Shown here: piece after piece, positions 24,395 through 32,384 of the stretch
How positions within the stretch are numbered: the first letter of the stretch is position 1
How the letters are laid out: each line of letters starts with the position of its first letter
DNA from: Alkaliphilus sp. B6464
GTDB taxonomy: Bacteria; Bacillota; Clostridia; Peptostreptococcales; Natronincolaceae
NCBI RefSeq assembly: GCF_018141165.1
Contig: NZ_CP058557.1
Coordinates: forward strand, 2,542,001-2,606,000
Length of the DNA: 64,000 nt
Direction: 5' to 3'
Position numbers and translations under genes: made by a program
The notes under the pieces: model-generated
Seen by the model: only the letters and a program-made list of their open reading frames with translations
Databases searched by the model: none
Told to the model about the DNA's origin: nothing

Positions 24395-25600
24395 ATGCCC
24401 CTATATGAATACAAAGCAATAACGGATAAAGGTGAGAGTCTAAGTGGTACATATGAAGCCGTTAACGAAAATGAAGTAATAGCGATGCTAAGACAAAGTA
24501 GACATTATCCGGTAAAAGTTAAAGAAACTGTTGAGAAAAACAGTATATTAGATAGTTCTATATTTAAAAGTGTAAAGACTAAAGATTTAGCTATTCTTTG
24601 TAGACAGTTTTACACGATGCTAAATGCTGGTATACCTATAATAAACTGTCTAGAAGTTTTAAAAGTTCAAACAGAAAATAAAAAGCTAAAAAATACACTA
24701 GACGATGTATATGATGATATCCAAAAAGGTGCTGCCTTTTCTACTTCCTTAAAAAATCATAAAAAGGTTTTTCCAGATCTTCTTATAAATATGATTGAAG
24801 CTGGAGAGTTAAGTGGTAATTTAGATGCAATTTTAGAAAGAATGTCGATTCATTATGAGAAGGAAAATAAAATTACTAATAAAATTAAAGGTGCTATGGC
24901 ATACCCATTGATGCTATCTACAGTATCAATTTTAGTAGTAATATTTTTATTAGTATTTGTTATGCCAACTTTTTTAAGTATGTTTGAAAGAACAACACTA
25001 CCAGCTCCTACAAGGGCATTACTTTTTGTTAGTTACTCATTAACTAGCTATTGGTATGTGTATACTATTGCACTTATATTATTTATTTTAGGATTTAGCC
25101 AACTGTATGAGAGTGAAAGAGGAAAACTATTTTTTGACAGACTAAAGTTTAAAATACCAGTGGTTAAAGGCGCTACACAAAAAGTAGTAACGTCACGTTT
25201 TACTAGAACCCTATCAACTTTGTTATCCAGTGGTATCCCTTTAATTCAAGCCTTAGAAAGCACCGCTAAAGTATCCGGTAATAAGGTAGTGGAATTAGGA
25301 ATGAGGCAAGTGATTGATGAAATTTCTATGGGAGCTACATTGACTAATTCTATTGAAAAGATGGGTGTATTTCCACCAATGGTTATTTCTATGATTCAAA
25401 TCGGCGAGGACTCTGGACAATTAGATGACATATTGGATAAAACAGCTAACTTCTATGATGAAGAAACGGAAAGTGCATTGCGAAAAATGACAACGTTGAT
25501 TGAGCCTTTAATGATTATTGTTATGGCTATTATTATAGGCCTAATTGTAATAGCAATGATTTTACCTATGTTTGATATGATAAATACAATATCTTTCTAA
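24395..25600 (+). CDS. pilC: Pilus inner-membrane platform protein PilC
   Basis: 401 residues with two GspF/T2SSF repeats: 'LAILCRQFYTMLNAGIPIINCL' and 'TSRFTRTLSTLLSSGIPLIQAL'. Each is followed by 'FPDLLINMIEAGELSGNLD' and 'FPPMVISMIQIGEDSGQLD'. Three membrane segments are near residues 167-190, 215-237 and 370-395. It connects the PilB/PilT motor to the pilin pool. AGGGAGTGG precedes the ATG. Confidence 0.95.
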   Translation: MPLYEYKAITDKGESLSGTYEAVNENEVIAMLRQSRHYPVKVKETVEKNSILDSSIFKSVKTKDLAILCRQFYTMLNAGIPIINCLEVLKVQTENKKLKNTLDDVYDDIQKGAAFSTSLKNHKKVFPDLLINMIEAGELSGNLDAILERMSIHYEKENKITNKIKGAMAYPLMLSTVSILVVIFLLVFVMPTFLSMFERTTLPAPTRALLFVSYSLTSYWYVYTIALILFILGFSQLYESERGKLFFDRLKFKIPVVKGATQKVVTSRFTRTLSTLLSSGIPLIQALESTAKVSGNKVVELGMRQVIDEISMGATLTNSIEKMGVFPPMVISMIQIGEDSGQLDDILDKTANFYDEETESALRKMTTLIEPLMIIVMAIIIGLIVIAMILPMFDMINTISF

Positions 25601-25713
25601 GGATAAAATCATTATTAATAAGAGAAGACTTTTTAGGGAGTGATGCTAGAAAAGATATAGCGAATCTAATAATGAGAGATTTAAACCATAAAATTATAAA
25701 GGGGGAGAAAAGG

Positions 25714-26145
25714 ATGATTAGAATGTTTAGTAAAAGGATGAAAAATCAGAAAGGATTTACACTAGTTGAACTAATAGTTGTTATCGCCATTTTAGGTATT
25801 TTAGGGGCTATAGCGGTTCCGAAGTTTGGTGGATTTAAAGAAACAGCAGCAGAAAAAGCTGACGAGGCTACTATGGATGTAATTAGAAATGCTGTGATGA
25901 TTGCCCTTGCTAATGGAGATATAGAAGTAACAGGAGAAGCAGACGGCACTATTACTATAAATACTACAGAAGATCCGATAACATTTAAAGAAGTCAATAT
26001 TACCACTGCTAATGGTAATAAACTTGAAGATATTATGACAGATTTACTTGGTACTAAATTAAAAGCACAAGTAACTAGTAAAACTGGGTTTACTGTTACT
26101 ATCACGAAAATAGGGGATGTAGAAGTAGAGTCTAATCCTTTGTAA
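25714..26145 (+). CDS. pilA: Major pilin PilA
   Basis: From the ATG at 25714, which has the GGGGGAG site, the protein has 143 residues; the ATG at 25672 is too far upstream and lacks a site. The class III leader 'MKNQKG|FTLVELIVVIAILGILGAIAVPKF' has the G|F cleavage point and Glu5. The mature part is about 130 residues with a Thr-rich beta domain. Expression is likely higher than that of the following genes, since a hairpin lies between. Confidence 0.9.
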   Translation: MIRMFSKRMKNQKGFTLVELIVVIAILGILGAIAVPKFGGFKETAAEKADEATMDVIRNAVMIALANGDIEVTGEADGTITINTTEDPITFKEVNITTANGNKLEDIMTDLLGTKLKAQVTSKTGFTVTITKIGDVEVESNPL

Positions 26146-26245
26146 GTCAGATATTATATACTAATATATCAAGATATTAATGCATTTTTTAATGGTTAAA
26201 TTATCAGCTGTCAACCTATAAAGTTATTAAAACTATAATTAATAC

Positions 26246-26276
26246 AGGGCATTTTTCTAATGAAATTTGCCCTCTT
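26246..26276 (+). terminator. Hairpin between the major pilin and the minor pilin genes
   Basis: AGGGCA and TGCCCT form the base of a stem-loop, followed by the weak tract CTTGCTATATT. It could reduce read-through and so set the high pilA to minor pilin ratio. Confidence 0.45.
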
Positions 26277-26309
26277 GCTATATTAATTTAATCATCAAGG
26301 AGAATACCT

Positions 26310-26744
26310 ATGCATCTAAACAATCAAAATGGTTCCTCACTTTCTCTCATATTAGTTATAATGCTTGTTCTAACTATTTTAGGTTCAACGCTTTTATTTT
26401 TAAATACTTCTGAAGTCCGTCAAGTATCTAGGGAAGAAAAGAAAGTGCAAGCCTACTATATTGCAAAGTCAGGAGCAGAAGCTATTGCAGAATATATTAT
26501 TGATGGTTCAAATAACTTAGATGAAGATGAGTTTGAGAGTTTGGTTCTAGATTTAATTAGATCAGAAAAATCGAATCCTGTCAGCTTCGGAAATGGTATT
26601 GTAGAAATAGATATTTCTGGAGAAATATCAGAGCTCAATATTGTATCTATAGGAAAAATAGATAGTGTTACTAATGCTATAACAATAACATTAAAAAAAG
26701 TAGGAACAAATTATTATAAAATTTTTTCAGAGTATAAAAATTAG
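26310..26744 (+). CDS. PilX-like minor pilus protein
   Basis: 144 residues. 'NNQNGSSLSLILVIMLVLTILGSTLLFLN' and 'YYIAKSGAEAIAEYI' are the N-terminal helix and following motif of PilX/PulK-type minor pilins. These have G-S rather than G-F at the leader. The C-terminal domain is short and beta-rich. It is preceded by CAAGGAGAA. It starts the first minor-pilin set and probably belongs to a tip complex. Confidence 0.75.
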   Translation: MHLNNQNGSSLSLILVIMLVLTILGSTLLFLNTSEVRQVSREEKKVQAYYIAKSGAEAIAEYIIDGSNNLDEDEFESLVLDLIRSEKSNPVSFGNGIVEIDISGEISELNIVSIGKIDSVTNAITITLKKVGTNYYKIFSEYKN

Positions 26745-26758
26745 TGGAGAGATAAAAA

Positions 26759-27097
26759 ATGAAAGAATTAAGTAACCAAAAAGGATTTACATTAGTAGAA
26801 CTTATAATTACCCTAGCAGTTATAGGTTTAGTTATTGTTATATTGTCTGCTCTTTATGTGAATAGTTATAAACTAATTGTTTATTCAGGAGAAAAGGTTC
26901 AGGTTATATGTGATTTACAAAAACAAGTGGAAGACATCATAGGTGATCAAAGTTATGATGTGGGTGAAAGCAAAACACTACACATAAGCTTTCCAAATAT
27001 ATCAAGGACTATTTCAATTGATGGCAAAGAAGTAAAATTTGAAAAAGAATATGGGAATAAAAAAATTGCCTTATTTTATTTTATACCATATAAATGA
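26759..27097 (+). CDS. Minor type IV prepilin
   Basis: 112 residues with a standard leader 'LSNQKG|FTLVELIITLAVIGLVIVIL', with Glu5 retained, and a small C-terminal domain containing repeated Ile/Ser beta strands. One Cys (VICDLQ). It is processed by the PilD encoded downstream. It lies 14 bases after the PilX-like gene. Confidence 0.85.
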   Translation: MKELSNQKGFTLVELIITLAVIGLVIVILSALYVNSYKLIVYSGEKVQVICDLQKQVEDIIGDQSYDVGESKTLHISFPNISRTISIDGKEVKFEKEYGNKKIALFYFIPYK

Positions 27098-27133
27098 TAA
27101 CTATATTTTTATTTTTACAAAAGGGGATTTAGT

Positions 27134-28405
27134 ATGGCAAATAATAAAATGGAATATAGTAGGCTATATAATTTAAACTTAATAAAAAACAATAAAGGGT
27201 ACACATTTATTGAATTATTGCTGGTTTTAGCATTGCTAGGAATTTTTATGCTGATAATTAATTCTTTGAACATACTAGGGCTTAAAACTTTCAATTTTGC
27301 GTCATACCAAGGAAATCTACAACAAAATCTTCGACTAGCTACTAATTTTATAACAAAAGAAACTCGATTTGCTTCAGATGTTCAAATACTTAATTTAAGC
27401 TTACCAGCGCTTATAACTGAAATGGAAAAAACAGATAATGAATACCATTATATTTATTTAGAAAACAATGTCTTAAAATATAGATATAAGGATAAATCTA
27501 ATTATGTTGCAGATGAAATAAAAGAACTGTATTTTAACAAAAGTACTAAAAATATTTTGAAATTTGATATGCTAGGTGAGAATAGTGCTCCTAATTATAA
27601 ATTAGGAACGGAAGTTGTAATTTTGAATATGCCTCGAAATAAAGAAATTTTAAATTCAGATGGTGTTGCAATTCGATACAAAAAAGTGATTCCTGATTTT
27701 CCTATAGATGAGGACCCTAGTAAATGGGATCAATGTGTAATTTTTACAAATACTATTAAACTTACAAATGGTAGTGCAAGTGTTATCGGAGAGAATGCAT
27801 CTATTATTATTAATGGAGAAAATAACAACACTGTAAGCCTAGGAGGCAATACCAATATTTCTGTAAAGGAACTTTATATCAAAGGTAACTTAGTTATGGA
27901 AGGAAGTGCAAGTATTGGAAGTACTGCTATGGGAGGAACAACTTATATAGATGGAAACATAACACTGGATGGAAACCCTATAGTCTATGATCAGCTATAT
28001 TATACTAAAAATTTAAATACACAACACTGGATTGATATTCCAGCTATTAAAACAGATGAAATCAAATTTCCAGATGTAAGTATGCCAAAGTTTAAAGATA
28101 AAGAATGGTATATAGAAAAAGGTTACTCAAACAATACTACCCATCAAAATGGTATGAGATATTATGGTAGCACATATTTATTTCCTACTTGGAACAGTTA
28201 TTCTGATGTTGTTATAGTTAGTAGTGGAGACATAATTCTATCAGGAAATGTTTCGGTAAGTGGAATACTTTTTGCTCCAAATGGTAAGGTCATTACTGGA
28301 GGATCTGCCAATTTCTCAGGAATAATAATAGCTGAAGAAGTTGTTCTAGGAAGTTCAGCTCCCATAATTTTTAAATCTTTTAATACAGAAGATTTACCTT
28401 TTTAA
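27134..28405 (+). CDS. Large minor pilin with a repetitive beta-helix-like body
   Basis: 423 residues, about three times the usual pilin. The leader is 'IKNNKG|YTFIELLLVLALLGIFMLII'. Residues 35-195 look like an ordinary minor pilin. From about 205 there are repeated short turns ('GSASVIGENASIIING', 'GNTNISVKELYIKGNLVMEG', 'STAMGGTTYIDGNITLDGN') and later 'GNVSVSGILFAPNGKVITGG' and 'FSGIIIAEEVVLGSS'. These are the rungs of a right-handed beta-helix, as in DUF7305 or polymer-forming proteins. A tip-located adhesin is a fair inference. Confidence 0.75.
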   Translation: MANNKMEYSRLYNLNLIKNNKGYTFIELLLVLALLGIFMLIINSLNILGLKTFNFASYQGNLQQNLRLATNFITKETRFASDVQILNLSLPALITEMEKTDNEYHYIYLENNVLKYRYKDKSNYVADEIKELYFNKSTKNILKFDMLGENSAPNYKLGTEVVILNMPRNKEILNSDGVAIRYKKVIPDFPIDEDPSKWDQCVIFTNTIKLTNGSASVIGENASIIINGENNNTVSLGGNTNISVKELYIKGNLVMEGSASIGSTAMGGTTYIDGNITLDGNPIVYDQLYYTKNLNTQHWIDIPAIKTDEIKFPDVSMPKFKDKEWYIEKGYSNNTTHQNGMRYYGSTYLFPTWNSYSDVVIVSSGDIILSGNVSVSGILFAPNGKVITGGSANFSGIIIAEEVVLGSSAPIIFKSFNTEDLPF

Positions 28406-28516
28406 CTAGATACCAGTTTAAATTTAGATTTAAACTAAGTTTGTACTTATAGAGCATAATAAGTAGTGCTATAATATGAAGGTTTTAAAAATATAAATGG
28501 TATAGGGGGAGAGTAT

Positions 28517-29272
28517 ATGCTTATTGTAACTTTATTGTTAGGCACTATAATAGGATCCTTTCTAAATGTTTGTATTTATAGAATACCATTAAAAAAGTCT
28601 ATAGTATTTCCATCTTCTCATTGCTCGAAGTGTAATACTAGTTTAAGGGCCTTGGACCTAGTCCCTGTATTTAGTTTTTTATTTATAAAGGGCAAGTGTA
28701 GATACTGTGGTGAAAAAATATCTTATCAATATCCTTTAATTGAAATGCTTAACGGGTTACTTTATTTAGGCGTATATTTGAAATTTGGACTTACTCTAGA
28801 GTTTTTAGCATACTCAATTTTATGTAGCATATTGATTGTTGTAGGTATTATAGATTATTATCACCAAATTATTCCTGATACTATAAATATATTCGGATTC
28901 GTTTGTGGGTTTATTTTTCACGCTATTAATTTTAGTAGTTTTTTAAATTTCCTTCAATATTTGTTTGGATTTTTAGTTGGAGGAGGATTTTTGTTACTAA
29001 TCGCTGTTGCTACTAAAGGAGCAATGGGTGGAGGAGATATAAAACTTATGGCCATGCTAGGATTTTGGTTAGGATGGAAATTTACTCTGCTTAACTTATT
29101 TCTATCATTTATACTTGGAGGTTTTATTTCAATTATACTTATTTTACTTAAGTTTAAGGATATAAAGGATATGATTCCCTTTGGACCATTTATTGTATTG
29201 GCAACTATAATAACGCTATTTTATGGGAATGGTATAATCAGTTATTATATTATGACATTTGTTGCTCATTAA
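28517..29272 (+). CDS. pilD: Prepilin peptidase/methyltransferase PilD
   Basis: 251 residues with about seven membrane segments. The N-terminal cytoplasmic loop carries the zinc tetracysteine 'CSKC...CRYC'. The two catalytic Asp residues are in 'VGIIDYYHQIIPD' and 'AMGGGDIKLMAMLG'. It cuts the Gly|Phe bond of prepilins and methylates the new N-terminus. It serves all pilins of both minor sets. ATAGGGGGAGAG lies before the ATG. Confidence 0.95.
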   Translation: MLIVTLLLGTIIGSFLNVCIYRIPLKKSIVFPSSHCSKCNTSLRALDLVPVFSFLFIKGKCRYCGEKISYQYPLIEMLNGLLYLGVYLKFGLTLEFLAYSILCSILIVVGIIDYYHQIIPDTINIFGFVCGFIFHAINFSSFLNFLQYLFGFLVGGGFLLLIAVATKGAMGGGDIKLMAMLGFWLGWKFTLLNLFLSFILGGFISIILILLKFKDIKDMIPFGPFIVLATIITLFYGNGIISYYIMTFVAH

Positions 29273-29296
29273 AAGAAAATGAGGTGAGAAAGTGTA

Positions 29297-30355
29297 ATGT
29301 TTAATAAAAATGTAATATCAATCGATATTGGAGCATATACAACAAAATTAGTTGTAGGTAGTTACAGAGGTAACAAGGTGGATATCTTACATATAGACTC
29401 TTTAAATACTCCTTCAAATTCTATAAATGATGGACAAGTTATAGATTTAAATAAAGTAAAATCTGCGATTAAGGAATGTATCAATAATATGAAGATAAAA
29501 CCTAAAAAAGTAATATTTACTTTAGATAGCACTGCTATTATAACTAGAGAATTATCTCTGCCATGTGTTAAAAATGAAGAATTAGAACAAATATTGCTCT
29601 TTGAAGTACAACAACACTTTCCTACCGATCTAAGTGAGTATGTAATACAGTCTAAAAAGCTAGAAGACTTTGAGGAAGATGGAGTTAAAAAATCTAAGAT
29701 TGTGGTTGCTGCACTTCCTAAAGTAATTGTTAAAACCTATTTAGAATTAGCGAATGCTTTAGAATTAGAACCAATTGCTTTAGATGTACACTTTAATGGG
29801 ATAGCAAAGCTTTTTGAAAATAATTTTAATATCAACAGTCAACCCAAAAATCAAGATCAGACTATTGCAATAATTGATCTAGGTTATGATAATATTAATG
29901 TTAATATTATTGATAAAAATATTTCAAGATTTAATAGGCTACTAACAATAGGTGGAAAAGAAATTGATTTAAATATAGCCAATAACTTTAATTTTTCTTT
30001 AGAAGAAGCACAAAGAATAAAATTAGAGCAGAGCACATTTAAAGATGATAGTACTTCATCTTTATACATTGCAATAGAAGAAGTTATCAGTGGCTGCATA
30101 GATAATTGGTTAGATGAAATACAAAGAATTTTCAAGTTTTATACTAGTAGAAGTCCAGAAAACAAAATTAGTAAAATATACCTATATGGTGGGCATGCTA
30201 ATTTAAAAAATATTACTAAATACTTTGAGTTATTTTTTGATATTCCTACAGAAAGCATAGATGATATAAGCTATATATATATTAAAAATAATGATATCAA
30301 AAATATTTCAATAACTACATTTCTTAATGCAATAGGTGCAATAATTAGAAAGTAA
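29297..30355 (+). CDS. pilM: Pilus assembly protein PilM (actin-like ATPase)
   Basis: 352 residues. The actin-like fold shows in 'NVISIDIGAYTTKLVVG' (phosphate 1), 'AIIDLGYDNINVNIID' (phosphate 2) and 'IYLYGGHANLKNITKYF' (adenosine). 'FEVQQHFPTDLSEYV' is a typical PilM motif. It binds the PilN N-terminus on the cytoplasmic face and links the motor to the PilNO frame. It is followed by pilN after 12 bases. Confidence 0.92.
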   Translation: MFNKNVISIDIGAYTTKLVVGSYRGNKVDILHIDSLNTPSNSINDGQVIDLNKVKSAIKECINNMKIKPKKVIFTLDSTAIITRELSLPCVKNEELEQILLFEVQQHFPTDLSEYVIQSKKLEDFEEDGVKKSKIVVAALPKVIVKTYLELANALELEPIALDVHFNGIAKLFENNFNINSQPKNQDQTIAIIDLGYDNINVNIIDKNISRFNRLLTIGGKEIDLNIANNFNFSLEEAQRIKLEQSTFKDDSTSSLYIAIEEVISGCIDNWLDEIQRIFKFYTSRSPENKISKIYLYGGHANLKNITKYFELFFDIPTESIDDISYIYIKNNDIKNISITTFLNAIGAIIRK

Positions 30356-30367
30356 GCAGGTGTAAAT

Positions 30368-30931
30368 ATGAGAGATTTCAACTTTTTTGAGCCATATTTA
30401 ACAAAACAAAATCGGCTGTTAAAGAGTCAATTAGTTATATATATTCCTATTTTTATTGTTATTCTTGCTTTGGTTATTACACCAATAGTTAACCAATTAA
30501 TTATAAAAAGAATGAAAGATCAAACTATGCTTATAAGTGCTATAGTAAATTCTGAAGAGCTCCAAGAAGAAATGAAAAAAATTAGCAATGAGAAAAAACA
30601 AATACAAGAACTCGAGGATTACTATAAAACTTTAGAGTCTATAGATAGTGAAATGGTAAAAATTGATATAATAAATGATCTATTTTTACAAACAATTACC
30701 GATAGAGTACCTGAAGAGATGTTTTTTCAAAATATTAATATTAGTCAAAGCTCCATACAAATTACTGGCATTGCAAAAAACAATGCGTCTATAGCAGAGT
30801 TTGAACATAATCTAAGAGAACTTACTTATTTTGAGAATATATTTGTTTCTAATATTTCTACAAATACTGGAGGTTATGTATTTACAATCTCTTTTCAAAT
30901 AAAAGGTGGGATTGACGATGAAACTAACTAA
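30368..30931 (+). CDS. pilN: Pilus assembly protein PilN
   Basis: 187 residues. The first 12, 'MRDFNFFEPYLTK', correspond to the PilM-binding 'INLLP' region but are diverged. Then a membrane helix (residues 20-42), a coiled coil (SEELQEEMKKISNEKKQIQELE) and a ferredoxin-like C-terminal domain (VPEEMFFQNINISQSSIQITG). pilO starts inside its last codons. Confidence 0.85.
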   Translation: MRDFNFFEPYLTKQNRLLKSQLVIYIPIFIVILALVITPIVNQLIIKRMKDQTMLISAIVNSEELQEEMKKISNEKKQIQELEDYYKTLESIDSEMVKIDIINDLFLQTITDRVPEEMFFQNINISQSSIQITGIAKNNASIAEFEHNLRELTYFENIFVSNISTNTGGYVFTISFQIKGGIDDETN

Positions 30932-32177
30932 AAGAGAAAAAAATATGCTCGTAGTTCTAGTAGGTGTACTATTGATTTATGGGTATATAAATTTCATTAT
31001 TAATCCTCAAATTTTTAAAATCAAGGATCTGAAAAGTAGAATTAAAGACTATGAATCGATAATTGCTGAAGACAATCACGCTACAGATGCATTAAGCGAT
31101 TTGAAGAACATATATGAAAAACATTTAAAAAATGTAGAAGGTTATTCTAAAGGTTACTTTACATCTTTGGAACAATCTACTCTTATACTTTTATTAGATA
31201 GTTTTATCAATAATACGGAATTAGAAATAGCAGGTGTTGGATTTTCAGATTACAGGATTGAGCAATTAGGAAGTACTGAATTAAATGCAATATCTGCGTC
31301 AATACCATTTAGTGGGTACTATGAGTCTTTATTAGATTTTTTAAGGCAGATAAGAAAAAATAATAAAAAGATATTGATTAAAGATATTAATATTTTAAAT
31401 AATGGTGGAGGCCAAGTATCAGGAAATGTAGTACTAGACTTTTACAGTATTCCTTCTTTAGGTGTAAAAAAATTAAGCAGTAGTATAATTGAGAAAAACT
31501 CATATTCAAAGCAAAATCCATTTGATCCTTTTGAAGGTTATATTAATGAATTATTTGATTACTTAGGCAATGATGAGATTAATGCTCAACTAAATTATAA
31601 TCAAGATCAAGATATGTTTAACCATCAAGATAATATAGCTATAGAAGATATTAAGAAAACTCTTTTAGAAGGTTTCGAAAGTTTGGATATGTTCTTTGTA
31701 GGTAATCCAAGGGAAATTGAAGGAAATATTAGTAGAGATACCAATAAAAAACAGGGCAATTATTCTATTAAGCTGGAATATGATTTTTTAATGCAAAGAG
31801 GAAATAATATTGCAAATGTTGTTTTTGATAATATAAAACCATCAATATCTATACAGCCAGAGTATATTTCTATTTCAGTTTATTCTTACGAAAAAAATGA
31901 CCATAAAATGGGTTTTGTTCTAAAGGATGCATTAGGAAAGGAATATAATATTTTATTAGCAGATAAAATTGATTGGATATATTGGAGTACTTTAGAAGCT
32001 AAGCTGCCGGAAGAAGTAACTTATCCTGCTCAAATACAACGTATATATGTACAAAGTAATAATCCTGAAAGTAAGATCAATGGAGTATTCTTATTAGATA
32101 ATATGGAAGTTGCTTATAGAAATACATTGCATCACAGTTATGAAAATGATAATTATATTAATTCTAATTCTAATTAA
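30918..32177 (+). CDS. pilO: PilO-like alignment protein fused to a C-terminal jelly-roll domain
   Basis: The ATG at 30918 is preferred to the GTG at 30906 because AGGTGGG lies six bases before it; this gives 419 residues. Residues 1-190 are PilO-like: a membrane helix, a coiled coil and a ferredoxin-like domain ('YYESLLDFLRQIRKNNKKILIKDINIL'). Normal PilO ends here, at around 200 residues. Residues 245-410 add a beta-sandwich: 'GNYSIKLEYDF', 'SISIQPEYISISVYS', 'GFVLKDALGKEYNILLADKIDWIYWSTLEAKLP', 'YPAQIQRIYVQ' and 'GVFLLDNMEV'. This pattern resembles carbohydrate-binding-like modules of secreted glycosidases. Confidence 0.75.
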   Translation: MKLTKREKNMLVVLVGVLLIYGYINFIINPQIFKIKDLKSRIKDYESIIAEDNHATDALSDLKNIYEKHLKNVEGYSKGYFTSLEQSTLILLLDSFINNTELEIAGVGFSDYRIEQLGSTELNAISASIPFSGYYESLLDFLRQIRKNNKKILIKDINILNNGGGQVSGNVVLDFYSIPSLGVKKLSSSIIEKNSYSKQNPFDPFEGYINELFDYLGNDEINAQLNYNQDQDMFNHQDNIAIEDIKKTLLEGFESLDMFFVGNPREIEGNISRDTNKKQGNYSIKLEYDFLMQRGNNIANVVFDNIKPSISIQPEYISISVYSYEKNDHKMGFVLKDALGKEYNILLADKIDWIYWSTLEAKLPEEVTYPAQIQRIYVQSNNPESKINGVFLLDNMEVAYRNTLHHSYENDNYINSNSN

Positions 32178-32201
32178 TACATTGAATATTACGTAAAAAG
32201 G

Positions 32202-32336
32202 ATGATACAACTTTTAAAAAATATAAGTAAAGGTTTTTATGATGATTATAGTAAAGGATTTATTATGAAGCATAACGACATTAAGAATCCTAATCAAATT
32301 AAAATTGGGCAAAAGTTACTAGTATCTAAAATTTAA
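32202..32336 (+). pseudogene. Small LysM-domain remnant
   Basis: A 44-codon frame reads 'LLKNISKGFYDDYSKGFIMK' followed by 'HNDIKNPNQIKIGQKLLVSKI', the second half of a LysM peptidoglycan-binding module. The first half ('VKKDDTT') is visible just upstream in another frame (32194-32214), so a frameshift separates them. It probably once formed a LysM tail of the pilus cluster, perhaps of the protein upstream. Confidence 0.6.
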
Positions 32337-32384
32337 TGTTAATAGAAGACTGACTACTTATGATAAGTATAAAGGGGGATTCCT

